In this document: in pieces, positions 34,357 to 46,590 of the stretch | Layout of the letters: the number at the start of each line of letters is the position of its first letter | Numbering within the stretch: position 1 is the stretch's first letter | Assembly (NCBI GenBank): GCA_023374045.1 | Contig: CM041783.1 | Span: 92,725,298-92,789,297 of the forward strand | DNA length: 64,000 nucleotides | Direction of reading: 5' to 3' | DNA from: Limonium bicolor | Lineage: Eukaryota; Streptophyta; Magnoliopsida; Caryophyllales; Plumbaginaceae | Translations under genes and position numbers: made by a program | Notes under the pieces: model-generated | Told to the model about the DNA's origin: nothing | Database searches by the model: none | Seen by the model: the letters and a program-made list of their open reading frames with translations, nothing else

Positions 34357-36546
34357 TGAAATACCCCATAAATTAATCTAAATTAAATAAGGGGATTTCC
34401 TTTATTGAACCCTAAATAATACTATTAAATACTAAATTATTATATGGTATTATAAATTTAATAGTAAGATTTATAAGTCAATAAATCTTGGAAAAATTCC
34501 AAGACACTCCAATTATATTATAAAAGATTTTAGAAATATATGGAACATTTATTTAGAACATAAAAGTCAATATAAAATCATAGTTGAAATATCACTAATA
34601 ATAACAAAAATAATTAAGGTCTAATTATGTAACACCCCATCCAACAACAAACACATAGCAACATTCTGCAGCGGAAAATATACTACTTCACATTACTTAA
34701 CTCGTTGGTGTTACACGCCGTTAACCACCCACGTGGCTAACAAGGCTATTACATAAACATTGTACCGGTCTGATGGACTAGATTCCCGAGCGACTACACA
34801 TTATTATCCCTTTCCATTAACAACAAAACATACACCTACCTTCCAACTGTACCGAGTATTTACAAACTGATGCCGATAACAATCTCGGTCTTACTACACC
34901 TACAGTACATATACAATTTAAATGATTACCCATGTACAACATCTACCCCGTCATACACTCGAACGGCTTCCAGCTCTTTGTACCTGAAATAGGAAAAGAA
35001 GAGAAAGGGTGGCCCCCAAGGGGCTCAGCACCTTTGCTGGTATGGTAATCCCACATCCCACATGCTACCGGGCCACGCACAACTAATTGTCGTCTTAGCA
35101 TGCGGTTGATTATATTTAAATCATGCATGCAACTATAAACACACAACATACAACATTTCGCCTCAATGGGCTCAATAAACGGATAATACATCCTTATTTG
35201 TTAAGTCACTCATGGTATTCATTATCCCTAGAGTGTTTCTCCTATAATGGAGCTACTTCCTTAATAGACGACAACTACCCATTAATCGGGTTACCCTTAA
35301 ACGCCTCTTATCACAAACTGGGATTCATATCCATGATCCACATACTCCACATTTTACAACATATAACCTGCATCACATAACAAAACATAACAACACTTTT
35401 CACGTTTTGACGTGCACATAATAACATCGCAATAGAAATTGCATTACAACAACATCACATAACATAACGGGAACGGTCCTCTTAGGAACCGACCCAAACA
35501 TTGTTAATTCACTGGTGAGCCTAGAGAATGATGTCACCCTCATGATAAGCTCGTTATACAACAACAACACTCATTACCGTCCTAATAGTCGGACGAGTAA
35601 CTTAAGTTAAGATGGTTCGGGTTTGGTGGCCCGAACACACCACACAAACACATGTTCCCCCTAAACCGATCATAAGTCAGAATAGCTAAGCTTTGGAATA
35701 AGCTAATGGGAGATCATAACCCGTGAGGGAAACAACCATAACAGAGAGAAGGGTAAGGCTAAGAAGGATACCCACTCCCAAACAGCGCGCGACCGGCCAA
35801 ACCGGATTCCTCACCACTGTTAGTACATACTTACTTTTAGATATTAGTTAGAACCCCACTATGGAGCCTATCACATAACAACACATACAGTATTACAACT
35901 GGGTTAAACATACAAGGGAGATCCCTACATTCACACACACATATCACACATTTATCACACGCATAGCCGTGGTTAGAACGTCCCATGGTACAGGTCGTTT
36001 AATCCGAATACCGAACTCTCATGTGATCCTAGACTCAGTTAACTAAGGTTAACACTTCCGAGGTTAAATGGTATCGGAGTAGAACATGCCACATAAATGA
36101 ATTACTGTAAACGCATTACATGTTTTATCTTACAACGTGGCAAACATACAGAAAAACACATTGGCATACAAGCCGGTGTAATCCGGTAGGACACAGGTTG
36201 CAAGAAAACCATACCTGTCACCGGAGTCCACTTTATCGTGTCCACTTATGTTCCTCGAGCAATTCTCGAACAACTGATAACATTACATGTACTTTTATTA
36301 ACATCGGGGTAACATGATTGTTTAAAGTCTAATGCTTATAACTTATCCCCGTTAATTTAGTTATATAACTTCCCATTTTAACTTGTTTTACTTTTACATT
36401 TTAATACAATTTTTCCTCCACTAAATCACCATTATAACTTACTTAACATGTCCTTAACAATCTTATAACATCATTACTTAATAATCACCATTTTTTAGAC
36501 AACTTTTCCTAACCTTATACAACATTTTTGGCCCATACAGTGGCCC

Positions 36547-36788
36547 GTCCGAACTTGTGTCCGGACTTCCCAAGTTCGGATGCAAGTCGAGACTCAAAAT
36601 TGAAAACAGACGCCTGTCCGAACTTGTGTCCGGACTTCAGAAGTTCGGACATGGGTCAAGAAAATTTCAAAGTAGAAGCAGGTACGTCCGAACTTGTGTC
36701 CGGACTTCCCAAGGTCGGACACAAGTCGAGACTCTGAAAATTTTTACACAACAGGGCCTGTCCGAATGTCCATGTCCGGACGGATGTT
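36547..36788. repeat. Hairpin array H6 in LARD1 LTR
   Basis: Four units start at 36547, 36616, 36686 and 36760, a 69-74-bp spacing. Arms GTCCGAACTT and AAGTTCGGAC flank a loop with the self-complementary GTCCGGAC; the unit is about 35 nt. The fourth unit is a variant. The outer stem is almost the same as in the Athila arrays H7 and H8, although the elements are unrelated. Confidence 0.9.
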
Positions 36789-38446
36789 AGGACAAGGCAA
36801 AACACTCATTTTCCAAGCCTTTAAACACTTAACCACTTTCCACCAAAATCTCTAACACTTATAGTATTTCCTCCTTAGGTTTCTAAGTGGTGTTTCATGC
36901 CTATTGTAACCATTATACCATAATATTTCTTCTCCATTTGAACATCCACTCTTAAGCATCTTTTCTTACCACTAAATGCCTTATACCATCCTTGTAGTCC
37001 TTTTACAAGTTCATTCCTTCTCGTTGTTTTCCCAAAGTTTGCCTAAGCCCTAGAACATCTCCGAAATAACTTTGGTGTATCCCAAAACACTCATTTGATT
37101 CCTAGAACTTCCAAGACAATGTCTAAATCCTTGTAGCACTCTAAACACCTTATAAATGCTTTCTTCCCTAGTAAAACATTTAATCATTCTCAACACTTCC
37201 AAACTCACCAAAACTCTTTTTAAACACTTAGAACTTCTTATACATCATCTAAATTTTGCCATAGGTTCTCTTAGCACAATGTCATACCAAAACACATTGT
37301 TTTTCACCATAAAACATTCAAGAACACCTAAAATCCATCAAGAGTATTCTCACACTCAAACACTTAGGTTTTCACCCTTTTACAACCAAAAACACTTAAT
37401 CACTTAATGCACATTCCTTACACATAAACATATTGTTTTTCCTTCATTAATCATCCAAGACACTCATCTTCACAAAGAATGTTCTTTACACACATCTAAA
37501 TTCTCAAACTACACTACATCACAATATAGTGCATAAACTTAAATTGCTTGGAACTTAGGCCCTTAAATAACATGGCTCTTAGGCCCTTAAATTGCATAAA
37601 CCTTAAACACTGAATTTCCACATAATATATTGCCTTTAACCTGCAAATACACTCAACATCACATATGCCCCTTAATAGTTTCCTTGAGAGCAATTTACTA
37701 GGTCATTCACCATTGGCTCCTTAGGTATTTTATTAAGCAAATCAAGCTCATTTTTCCTAAGGCATTTAAACTACATTGAGATAGTTTGTTTACCTCTTTT
37801 CCTCTCAAACTTCTTTCTTGTTTCCTTGAACCGAAAATCAGCAAGGAGTTTGATCACTTGTCAACTTTCTAATCAATATACATATAAGGGTAATGAGCTT
37901 AAGAATTCACACTTAAACTCATATACAAACCCTAGTTTAACATAAGTGTTTTAATACACTAAAATGATATTTACCTTTGAATTTGAAAGAGAACTTGAAT
38001 ATGTAACAAGAGAGGACTCCTCCTTGTCCCTTGAAGATTGAAATGGTGCTATGAAAGAACAAGAGAAGACACCATCAAAGGTGATTCTCGGTTACACACA
38101 AAAACAAGAGGGAATGTTGTTTTTCTTTGATTTTCCTTACATTGAAGCAAAGGAGAATGACAAGGCATGAAAAGGTGAGCTCAAGCTCCAACAATGGTGA
38201 ATCTTCATGGCACCAAAATGGAGTTCTTGAAGATTTGAAAAGACAAGATTGTAGAGCTTTACTAAACTAAGAGGATGGTGGTCTTAGTTTTTGATTTGGC
38301 AAAGGGAGCTAGGAGATATAAAGGTTCAAAGCTTGAAGATGGTGTTTGTGCTGTAGCTTCACCGAAGAAGAAGGGAGGAGAAGATTGAAGACCATGTGAA
38401 ATGAGAAGGAAGGAAGGAAATGAGGAGGAAGCTTACTTTTGGAGAT

Positions 38447-38453
38447 ATTTATA
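38447..38453 (-). promoter_or_regulatory. TATA box of LARD1 LTR
   Basis: TATAAAT on the minus strand lies in TAAGTATAAATATC, followed by a pyrimidine-rich leader-like stretch. LTR fragments A and B have degenerate versions at the matching place. Confidence 0.45.
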
Positions 38454-39243
38454 CTTAAAGTAAATAGTAACCTTGCTTTATTACTTTTCTTGTTTATTTG
38501 ATTGGTCAAGTGTGGTGAGTCACACATGAACAACCGGCCCCTTAATGTTTTAGGCCAAGTCATGGTCTTTGTTGACCAATTAACTTACTTATATTGACTT
38601 ATGTCATAAACTAGCATTTTTTTGTTACTATTCACAAAAACAAGGCACATTCTTGTGAAATTTTTTATTTCCCATTGATTTAGACCTCCAAATGTGATAT
38701 TAAGTAGTACACATGTTAATTAAAGAGTAATGATGGACATTTAGCCATTCAAAACTCATTTACAAGACAATTTTTCAGAAACGTGCTTTAAGACTCCTTA
38801 AAGCACTTTTTGTGTTTTAACTTGTTTTCCAGCTTGGTTTTCTTTGGTAATTGATTTAATATGTTCATTAACATATTTATAAGGTATAGGTATGACCATT
38901 AGGTCTTATACAGATTTATCCCAAGCTTAGAGCACATTTTTGCTCTTATTGACTTTAAGGTATTTTCTTGTGTTTTGTTTGGTTTAACTGTCTACCAAAG
39001 TTTCCTAAGGACTTAATTAGCCTTATTATATCATAATTGAATATTATTAAGTCTTGGTAGGCTCTTTGGGTCCTAACCAAGTTCACTCCAAGCTTAAAGC
39101 ATGTTTTTGCTCAAACTGTATCTTAGTGCTTTATTGCATTTTACTATGGTTTAAATTGTTCACTGATGTTTCTAAGGCACTTTTTAGCCTTTACATACCA
39201 TAGTTTAATATTTAAACCACATATCAAGGTTTGGGGTATTTCA

Positions 39244-39260
39244 ATCTACCCCCCTTAAAA
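39244..39260 (-). other. Polypurine tract of LARD1
   Basis: The minus strand reads CTTTTAAGGGGGGTAGAT right before the LTR. The adjacent AACTTCGTCGTCGAAGTT hairpin (39263-39280) resembles the one next to the LARD2 tract. Confidence 0.88.
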
Positions 39261-42200
39261 GAACTTCGTCGTCGAAGTTTTCACTTCCCACACATCTTGG
39301 ATTAGAATACGGGGATTACTTATAGAAATAAAACATCTATAATCAAACACACTTTACATCACAACCTTGGACTTAATGGTCCGGGTAACACATTCACATC
39401 CATACATAACATAACATATTCACTTGATAACCTCGGACTCAATGGTCCGGGTATCTTAACAACATTTACACACACATAACAACCCTTAGACTCTTTGGTC
39501 TTGGGTAACATAACAACATTTAGACACATAGGTCCCGATAACATAACAGCCTTTAGACACATAGGTCTATGTAACACAACACATTTAGACTCATAGGTCT
39601 TGATAGCATACACTTTAGGAAATCAAAGTCAAAATAACATTTATTACACATACCACACAACATGTCATAGCATGTATAGCAATAAAAAATATCTTTGATA
39701 TACACTGTGATCCCGCAGAACCCGGTCACGATGGACACCTTCTGTCCTCGTGCCTTTGGGAGATCAAAACAATCACTTAAATTTAAAATTTCCTTGTGAG
39801 GTTAAGTAAGAGAACTTTAATTATGTAAAGTATATATCGACGTTTTATAAGTACCAATTGAAAATCCTTTTGAAAACACACACAACTCCAAGTCCAACTT
39901 ATGCTCTTTGCTTCTTTTCTTAGCGTGGTTATTTGTGACCACTTATAGGGAGCTTCAAGAGTCATCCAACCCTGATATGATCAGCATCAGTGTTGAACTA
40001 TCCTTCCACCCAATTTGTGTTCGGCTTCCCTTGATCGCATGCAAATCAAGTTCCACCTCCCACTTCATTTTCAAGCATCAAATAAATCACTCATTTCCAA
40101 TTTTCTATCTTTTAATCATTCTAATCATGATCATAACATCTCCAAGGGATAGAACTCCGCCTATCAGTTACCTCCATTCACCTTAACCCTGTTGCCTAGG
40201 GAGTCTTCTTCTCGCTAGGTTCTATGTCGGTTTCATACCCTTTCATGAATCACTATATAGTATATATATACACATACATTTTATCAAAATACAACACACA
40301 GTTTCACATTTATACACTGTCGGGGTTTTGTTCCCCGGGAGTTTCTCTACTCCCCACACTTGTACTATCACACACAACTGTTAATAAATCAACACACTTA
40401 TCACAATGGTATTCGCTCCTTCTGTGCGCAATTACCACAATTAAACCATGAATGAATGTGTATGTTTACGTAACACACGCACCAATCATCAAAACAAATT
40501 ATTTGTGCTATGCACAACATAAGTCACGTACACTTGTACGGTAATACACACTAAGTGGTTTTGCGCTCTACCCCCCTTAAAAGGGATTACGCCCACGTAA
40601 TCAATCACTTTATCATTGGTTTAAAACGTTCTGCCGTCGTGAAGTACTTCAACTTCCACGCGGTCTATTATACAATGGATTCTGATTAGAGGATCTTAAC
40701 CATATTGGCGGTTTAGTCCCTAAACCAATAATTCTCATTGGAGTTTGTTTAAACTCTTAGTTGGTTTTGATTCTGGCCTGTTAGGCTTCTAGGCGTTAAT
40801 AATTAGCCATTCACTCATGTTCACCATGTACATTCAACACTTGAATCACTGGCTCACTGGTTTCTGCTGTGAAATTCTAATAACTGTAGGGCTCAATTTG
40901 CCCTATTTGTTATTCTTACTGTATTGTACATACCCAATTGTGACCTTCATCTTGGTAACAATGGTTTCTCAACCGACGCGTGGTATCTCTTACCGTTAGC
41001 GAATTCGGTGAGTTATAAACTTTCTATCCACTTCCATAACAATTTACTGTGTATACAGCTATGTATTTCATAATGATTGACTTGTTCCCTTCCGACTTAC
41101 TGTCGGTTGAGATTGAGCTACTACCTAGTGTGTAGTGCTCTCTCAGCTATTTACAACATTTGGGGTATATTCCATACCGATATTTGGCAGTTAGTGCTAC
41201 TGTAGTCATTTACTGTTAATCATGTCTCCACATTTGGTTTTGTACAAGTACTCTTTTATTGGTGCGGCCTTGCATTTCCTATGCATCGGCCATTATAACA
41301 TTATTCCTCCACAATTAACATGTTTCCAATTCCTAGCTATCCCACTCGATCATTACTGCGCAAGTGCAATACCAAAACACTTAGTCATACAGAGTGCAGA
41401 CGTAAACTCTTGACAGTAAATCCCTTATGCGATTCACCATGGAATTCACACTGAGCTCCTCATCACATAGTACCTACCACTGGCTTATTGCCCAGTCTGT
41501 TTAACATCACTTACCTTGCATCACCACTGAATTTAATTCATAACTACTCTTCTCTGCCACATTATTATTCAACAACACTTATACAACGGTCGCTTACTGC
41601 GAACCGTGTTGTTACTCATTGCATAACACTAACTTACATGGTATTTACTGTCACATTAACTTCCACACATATACTTACATTATTCGTATTATGGTTCGTC
41701 ATTCATTTGGATGACTACCGAATGCTCCTTGAGCGTTGCTCACTCGAGTCTCAAACCGACATTATTTAGCTCGGTGCTTCACTTTATACACACATACTAC
41801 TAAACTAACTACTCTCAAATAATAATAATATTGTCCATCCTTAACATATTTCTTGAGCTTGATTCACATAACTACCGCTCCTGCGGTCTCACACTATCGA
41901 GAGGTATCCCCACTCTTAATGTAGTGGTTCGTTTACCACTCTATTCACTTATACAACATAAACTTCTACAATCAATCGAATTTATATAACATATCTTGCT
42001 TATGGCTTATAAGCCTTATTTGCCTTGAGCTACGCTCATTGTAGGCTGTCCACACATATGTACTTCTCTGTACAACATTACATGGTTTGGATGTTATATT
42101 GAGCTCCATGACAAGGTCGTTGCATTCCGTCTCCTTTCATGGAATGCCCCTTAGGATTGTTAGTCTGTCTCCTGACAACTTATGTGTATACTGTGTGTTA

Positions 42201-44130
42201 GTTTCAACCCTTGTGTTTCAGTCACGTTATTTCGTTCAACTATCGTTGATGCGAGCACCCGTCAAGGATTGCTCCTGGGTGTTGCTAAGTTATGCCATTA
42301 CATCTGGCTCACACTTGTTGGTACATTTAGTTAGCCACGCCGTTTGCGTTCTTAACTGGCTTATTATCTTCTTCTATGAAGATCAACATTTCCTGATAGT
42401 GTAGGTACTCATTCTGGGAGTTTCATCCCGTTCATTGCACACTAATGTGTCCACATTAGGCATCTGCTTAGCCATGGACAGGCTGGGTCACCGTTCCAGC
42501 TAACATGTTTATCCCTGAGGATCCTTAAGACGTAGACGATGTCTTTACATTACAGTTAGTGCACTTCGCACCTCCTGACTCTTAAGCATTTCGTTGAAAG
42601 GAATTCACTAATTCCTTTAGTCTCGTTAACTTAACTGGGTTCCTTTACTTCAACCATTCATGGTAATCCTTAGCTGTTGTTTGACTTATACTGTTGACCG
42701 TAGAACGGAGTCGACTACTTCCCGTGTTCCGGACTCTACTCGTATACATATGTGGGGTACCATGCTGGTACATTGCTACTTACCCAACTAACCCATAAGT
42801 AGATCTGTCAGGCCCACAAGCTCCTATCGGAGTGCGGTCGTCCCACATTACAGTTGGTACACTCGTAGTGTCCGTCACACGCCTAGGTGAAGTATTCTGT
42901 TGTCAACTCCCTTATATTGTCCTGTGACAATATTCATTCTGTGCTTCCCGAACTTAATCGAGGGAAAGTTTATCCACTGTTGTATCTTTATCAACTGCCC
43001 TTGGTTTTACTGGTTTGGTTTAGAAGAAGGTTAGAAATAAATATTGGTTTGGAAGAAAATCTGGTTTTGAAGGAAAAGAGTTTGAAATAAATCTGAGTTT
43101 GAAAGAAAATTTTCATGGTTTCACAACAACTTCTTACCTTAACCAAGTCTAGCTTCTTGACGACTTGTGTACTTACAATTACAGAGGTTAAGCTAACAGG
43201 CCCTTCCACTGTTATGACGATCACATTTAACTTTATGGTACTTTACCAAGTACTTTGTAGTGGTTATAAATTTCCCGAACAGCCCTGTTATAGCAGCACT
43301 TGCTATAGCAAGTGCGCCATGCTAACTGGCTATCGGTTCAACACATACCGGTTGTGGTATTGTTTTTACCCGCACTGTCATCAGTGGCCTTGTTGGCCCT
43401 CACTTGATCCTACATTCTTGACAATTAAACCTCTGGGCGACTTCTCACTGTATTCACATGATAATTATTAACTGGGGGGTCTCCCATTCTTGGAGACCCC
43501 TTTTTACTTAGTATTGTTTCCTCTTCGTAGCCCGTTCCACGCATTTGTCGTGGTCACTCAGACTTGTCTCTTGTTTGGGCACTACGTTGTAGTTCCCTTG
43601 TCGGTTGGTATACCGTTGGTGTATCATTTAACAACTGTGGTTCCGTAGACACTCGTCTCGGGTTTCATTAATCCACTTCTTGCCTGTTGCACGGTCGGTG
43701 CGTTGCAAGCTGGTTATCCTCGACTGCTCGGCATGTCGACCCAGGTTGCCGGAAATTCTATTCTTCTATACACTGATTCTTCACTCTTCGCTATGAAATG
43801 CGGTTAACATTGTTTAGATGGGAACCGTCTCCGGGATTCCCAGTTTTCGGGATCTACCGTATGACAGGTTCTCCGTACCTTTAGAGGTGTTTAATAACAG
43901 CCAGATCGGGTATTCCCGAGTAAGAGAGGACTTCCATCTCTCTGGCGTTCCTTCCCAAGTTATAAAACAGGGATTGTGGAGGGCGGGAAGGATATAGTAG
44001 GTTTCCAGTACACACTGGTTACTCCTAACTAGCGTATCTCTCACGCTATCACTCAACCCTTAACCCAAAGTACTAAAATCCTAACTCGGTACTTCCTAAG
44101 CTCGGTAATTCAGTCATCAGAGCGATACTT
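39261..44130 (-). other. Non-coding internal region of LARD1
   Basis: About 4.9 kb without any retroelement protein signature; all ORFs are under 120 codons and unrecognisable. Noteworthy features are repeated words near 39360-39610 (GGTCCGGGTA and ACACATAGGTC words), a second polypurine-like tract on the minus strand at 40567-40583 and a strong hairpin at 43475-43502. Base composition is more balanced than in the LTRs, so it may be a decayed remnant of an older coding interior. Confidence 0.6.
43475..43507. other. Terminator-like hairpin in LARD1
   Basis: GGGGTCTCC and GGAGACCCC form a perfect 9-bp stem around CATTCTT, followed by TTTTT. It resembles a stem plus T-run. In a plant element it could act in RNA folding or processing; no function is shown. 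Confidence 0.5.
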
Positions 44131-44143
44131 CGCTCTGATACCA
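44131..44143 (-). other. Primer-binding site of LARD1
   Basis: The minus strand reads TGGTATCAGAGCG next to the 5' LTR, complementary to initiator-Met tRNA, with the usual fold-back partner (CGAAGTATCGCTCTGA) just inside. Confidence 0.92.
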
Positions 44144-44148
44144 CTTTT

Positions 44149-44537
44149 TGTAAAACCCCATCCAACAACAAACACATAACAACATTCTGCAGCGGAAAAT
44201 ATACTACTTCACATTACTTAACTCGTTGGTGTTACACGCCGTTAACCACCCACGTGGCTAACAAGGCTATTACATAAACATTGTACCGGTCTGATGGACT
44301 AGATTCCCGAGCGACTACACATTATTATCCCTTTCCATTAACAACAAAACATACACCTACCTTCCAACTGTACCGAGTATTTACAAACTGATGCCGATAA
44401 CAATCTCGGTCTTACTACACCTACAGTACATATACAATTTAAATGATTACCCATGTACAACATCTACCCCGTCCTACTCTCGAACGGCTTCCAGCTCTCT
44501 GTACCTGAAATAGGAAAAGAAGAGAAAGGGTGGCCCC
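44149..44537 (-). repeat. 5' LTR of LARD1, first 389 bp in the window
   Basis: The sequence matches 34628-35013 nearly base for base (one visible early difference, TGTAAAACC for TGTAACACC). It breaks after GGTGGCCCC, where the 3' LTR continues CAAGGGGCTCAG. Element G begins there. Confidence 0.9.
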
Positions 44538-45261
44538 TGTGGAGGGTGATTTTTTCGGTATGAGGGGGGTCTATCTAAATATGATCTGGCTGAGAAGTCT
44601 AGATCATAAAATAATGCCATTCTGTGGAGGGTGAAAACCCATTATTCTTGGCATCCCTCTAATACCTACTTTATCGTCCGTCTTTCCCAGAAAGCATAAA
44701 GGGGAGTGCAAGTGTGCACTACACCCGCTCTCAATGGGCTCCACGCGGACTTATGCCCTAAGGGCGGAAATTGACTAGAGTCGCCACCTAGTTTGACCTA
44801 TGATAATTAGGAAGGAAGATCGGGCTCTAAGAACCGTTAATTGACTCTGGATTATTGCCTATGGATGGGGCTTATCCGGTTGTCTGCAGAGATTCTGTGT
44901 GGGTTCGCACTGGGTTACACCCCTTAGAAGTGACAACGACCACGACTTCGGATTGGTGCCCGAGGAAACCTCGGTCTCCAATTGTCGGGATTGCCTTCTT
45001 TCAAAACCTTGTTAGAGAGATTCATTTTAAAAGCCATAAGGATAGGGTAGAAAGAGAGTGGAGTGTGGAGAGTTGATAAGGCGAGCTTTTCTGCCAAGCT
45101 AGCGCCAAGAAGAGGAATTAATGAATTCGGATGAGTATGAAAGAATAGGAGTATTTTGAGAGTTTGAAGAAGTCGAGGGTTATGGGAGTCAAAGGGGATT
45201 TAAACGTTTGGAGGACATGAATATTGTCTTAGAGTTGGGAAATAGGTTTTTTTTTTAGATT

Positions 45262-45335
45262 GGAATGGGGTCGCACCCTAGATGGGCTGCCTACATACTC
45301 AACTCCCTGTTGAGATCAGACCTTATGTAGTTCAC
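45262..45335 (+). other. Conserved CTACRTA hairpin, copy 1
   Basis: GGGCTGCCTACATACTCAA, a short loop, then TTGAGATCAGACC and ATGTAGTTC. Two nested stems form: CTCAA/TTGAG inside CTACA/TGTAG. Copy 2 at 53270-53337 keeps both stems with a compensatory change. Confidence 0.7.
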
Positions 45336-45579
45336 GGTTTTGGGATTTGGATTTTGGGAGGATTTTGACAATTTAGGTCTTTGAAGGGTCAAAAAAGTAT
45401 TGTGGTCATTTTGTGGGGGTTTGATGGATGGTCGGGTTTGTCTTGGAGTTTTGAGGGGCAAAAAGTCTGTGAAGCGCTCGGGTCTGTTGGATGATCAAGG
45501 CTTGAAAGGGTTACAAGTTTTGAAGGTGTTCGGGTGTGAAAAGCTGAGGGTTCTTGAGGTTTTTGAGTAGGCTGAGTCT

Positions 45580-45830
45580 ATGGAGATATTCGAGTTCGTT
45601 GAGCTGCTGAGACAGTTGAATCTGTTGAGCTGCTGAGACGGTTGAGTCTGTTGAGCTGCTGAGACGGTCGAGTCTATTAAGTTGTTGAGACGTTCGAGTC
45701 TACTAAGCTGTTGAGACGTTCGAGTCTGTTGAGCTGCTGAGACATTCGAATCTGTTGAGCTGCTGAGACGTTCGAGTTGGTTGAGCTGTTGAGACGTTCG
45801 AGTCTGTTGAGACGTTTAGAGATTCGAGAT
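45580..45830 (+). repeat. 26-bp tandem repeat field
   Basis: About nine degenerate copies of GAGCTGCTGAGACGGTYGAGTCTGTT, with several units altered or shortened. No coding frame is maintained. Confidence 0.85.
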
Positions 45831-46079
45831 GCTTGAGTTCTAAGGAGTTTGGAGTTTCAAGGAGTTTGAGATTTATGATGTTGGGAATTATTTGCGATTG
45901 AAATGAAGTTGAATTGAATTGGGAATGAAAAGAATTTTGAATTGAATTGGATTGAAATTAAGATTGAATCTAATTGAATTAAGAATTGAATTGAATTGAA
46001 TTAGGCTTGAACTGAAATGAATCGGGTTTGGAATTGAATTTGGTTTGAGTCGAATTTGGTTGGGGTTGGAAAACAAGTC

Positions 46080-46590
46080 GGGTCAAAGTTAGACCAAGTC
46101 AAAATGGGATTGAGTGACAGTTGGGTCAAGGTTAACTTGGGCTGGTCAAAGTTCGGATTGGTCAAAGTTTGGGTCTTGGTCAAATCTTTGGTCATGGTCA
46201 AAGTTTAGTCAAAGGTCACAGTTCAAGTCAAGGTTTGGTCAAAGGGCAACATTCGGGTCAAGGTTTGGTCAAAGGTCAACATTCGGGTCAAGGTTTGGTC
46301 AAAGTTTGACATTCGGGTCAAGGTTTGGTAAAAGTTTGGGTCTTGGTCAAAGCTTAAGTCATGGTCAAAGTTTAGTCAAAGGTCAAGGTTTGGTCAAAGC
46401 TCAACATTCGGGTCAAGGTTTGGTCAAAGGTCAACATTCGAGTCAAGGTTTGGTCAAAGTTTGACATTTGGGTCAAGGTTTGATTCTCGTGGACTTGCTT
46501 GGTTTGTGGACTTTAGTCAAAGTCAAAGGTTTGGTCAACTCGAGTTTGGTCAAAGGTTCGGGTCAAGGTCAAATCGGTTTGACTTTTGTG
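46080..46590 (+). repeat. GGTCAAAG-based repeat field
   Basis: The stretch consists of repeated GGTCAAGGTTTGGTCAAAG and CAACATTCGGGTCAAGG words in about 30-bp units, including longer duplicated segments (for example 46250-46310 against 46395-46450). The ORF 46114-46464 is only a translation of this repeat. Confidence 0.85.

Larger units (their letters stand above)
26496..34627 (+). mobile_element. LARD2: large non-coding LTR retrotransposon, right LTR truncated
   Basis: The element has a 5.75-kb 5' LTR (26496-32246), an initiator-Met primer-binding site, a 2.1-kb internal region without gag or pol, a polypurine tract (34340-34356) and the first 271 bp of the 3' LTR (34357-34627). LARD1 then interrupts it. 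The 271 bp align one-to-one with 26496-26766, with only about five differences by eye. The tract CTTTTAAGGGGGTAGAC and preceding AACTTCGGGACGAAGTT match Tekay-like elements here, so it probably depends on Tekay proteins. Confidence 0.75.
34628..39243 (-). repeat. 3' LTR of LARD1
   Basis: Edges are TGTAACACCCC (34628) and GGGGTATTTCA (39243). It carries hairpin array H6 and on the minus strand a TATAAAT box at 38447-38453 followed by a CT-rich leader-like block, about 800 bp into the LTR. Splice-donor-like AAGGTAA sequences occur downstream of the leader. No ORF inside is recognisable. Confidence 0.88.
34628..44537 (-). mobile_element. LARD1: non-coding LTR retrotransposon with 4.6-kb LTR, truncated by G
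   Basis: This minus-strand element has a 4,616-bp 3' LTR (34628-39243), a polypurine tract (39244-39260), a 4.9-kb internal region with no gag or pol, an initiator-Met primer-binding site (44131-44143) and 389 bp of the 5' LTR (44149-44537). It sits in the LARD2 3' LTR after AATTA; the empty site is visible in the LARD2 5' LTR at 26762-26766. The architecture matches LARDs: very long LTRs, conserved non-coding interior and proteins supplied in trans. Confidence 0.8.

Noticed and set aside
26062..36788. Regular repeat-spacer arrays looking like CRISPR
   Set aside because: Units are palindromic hairpins with variable arms, only 3-5 per array, in LTRs of a plant genome, with no cas genes.
46114..46464. 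116-codon ORF rich in SRFGQ repeats
   Set aside because: It only translates the GGTCAAAG repeat and no neighbouring start or other coding sign exists.
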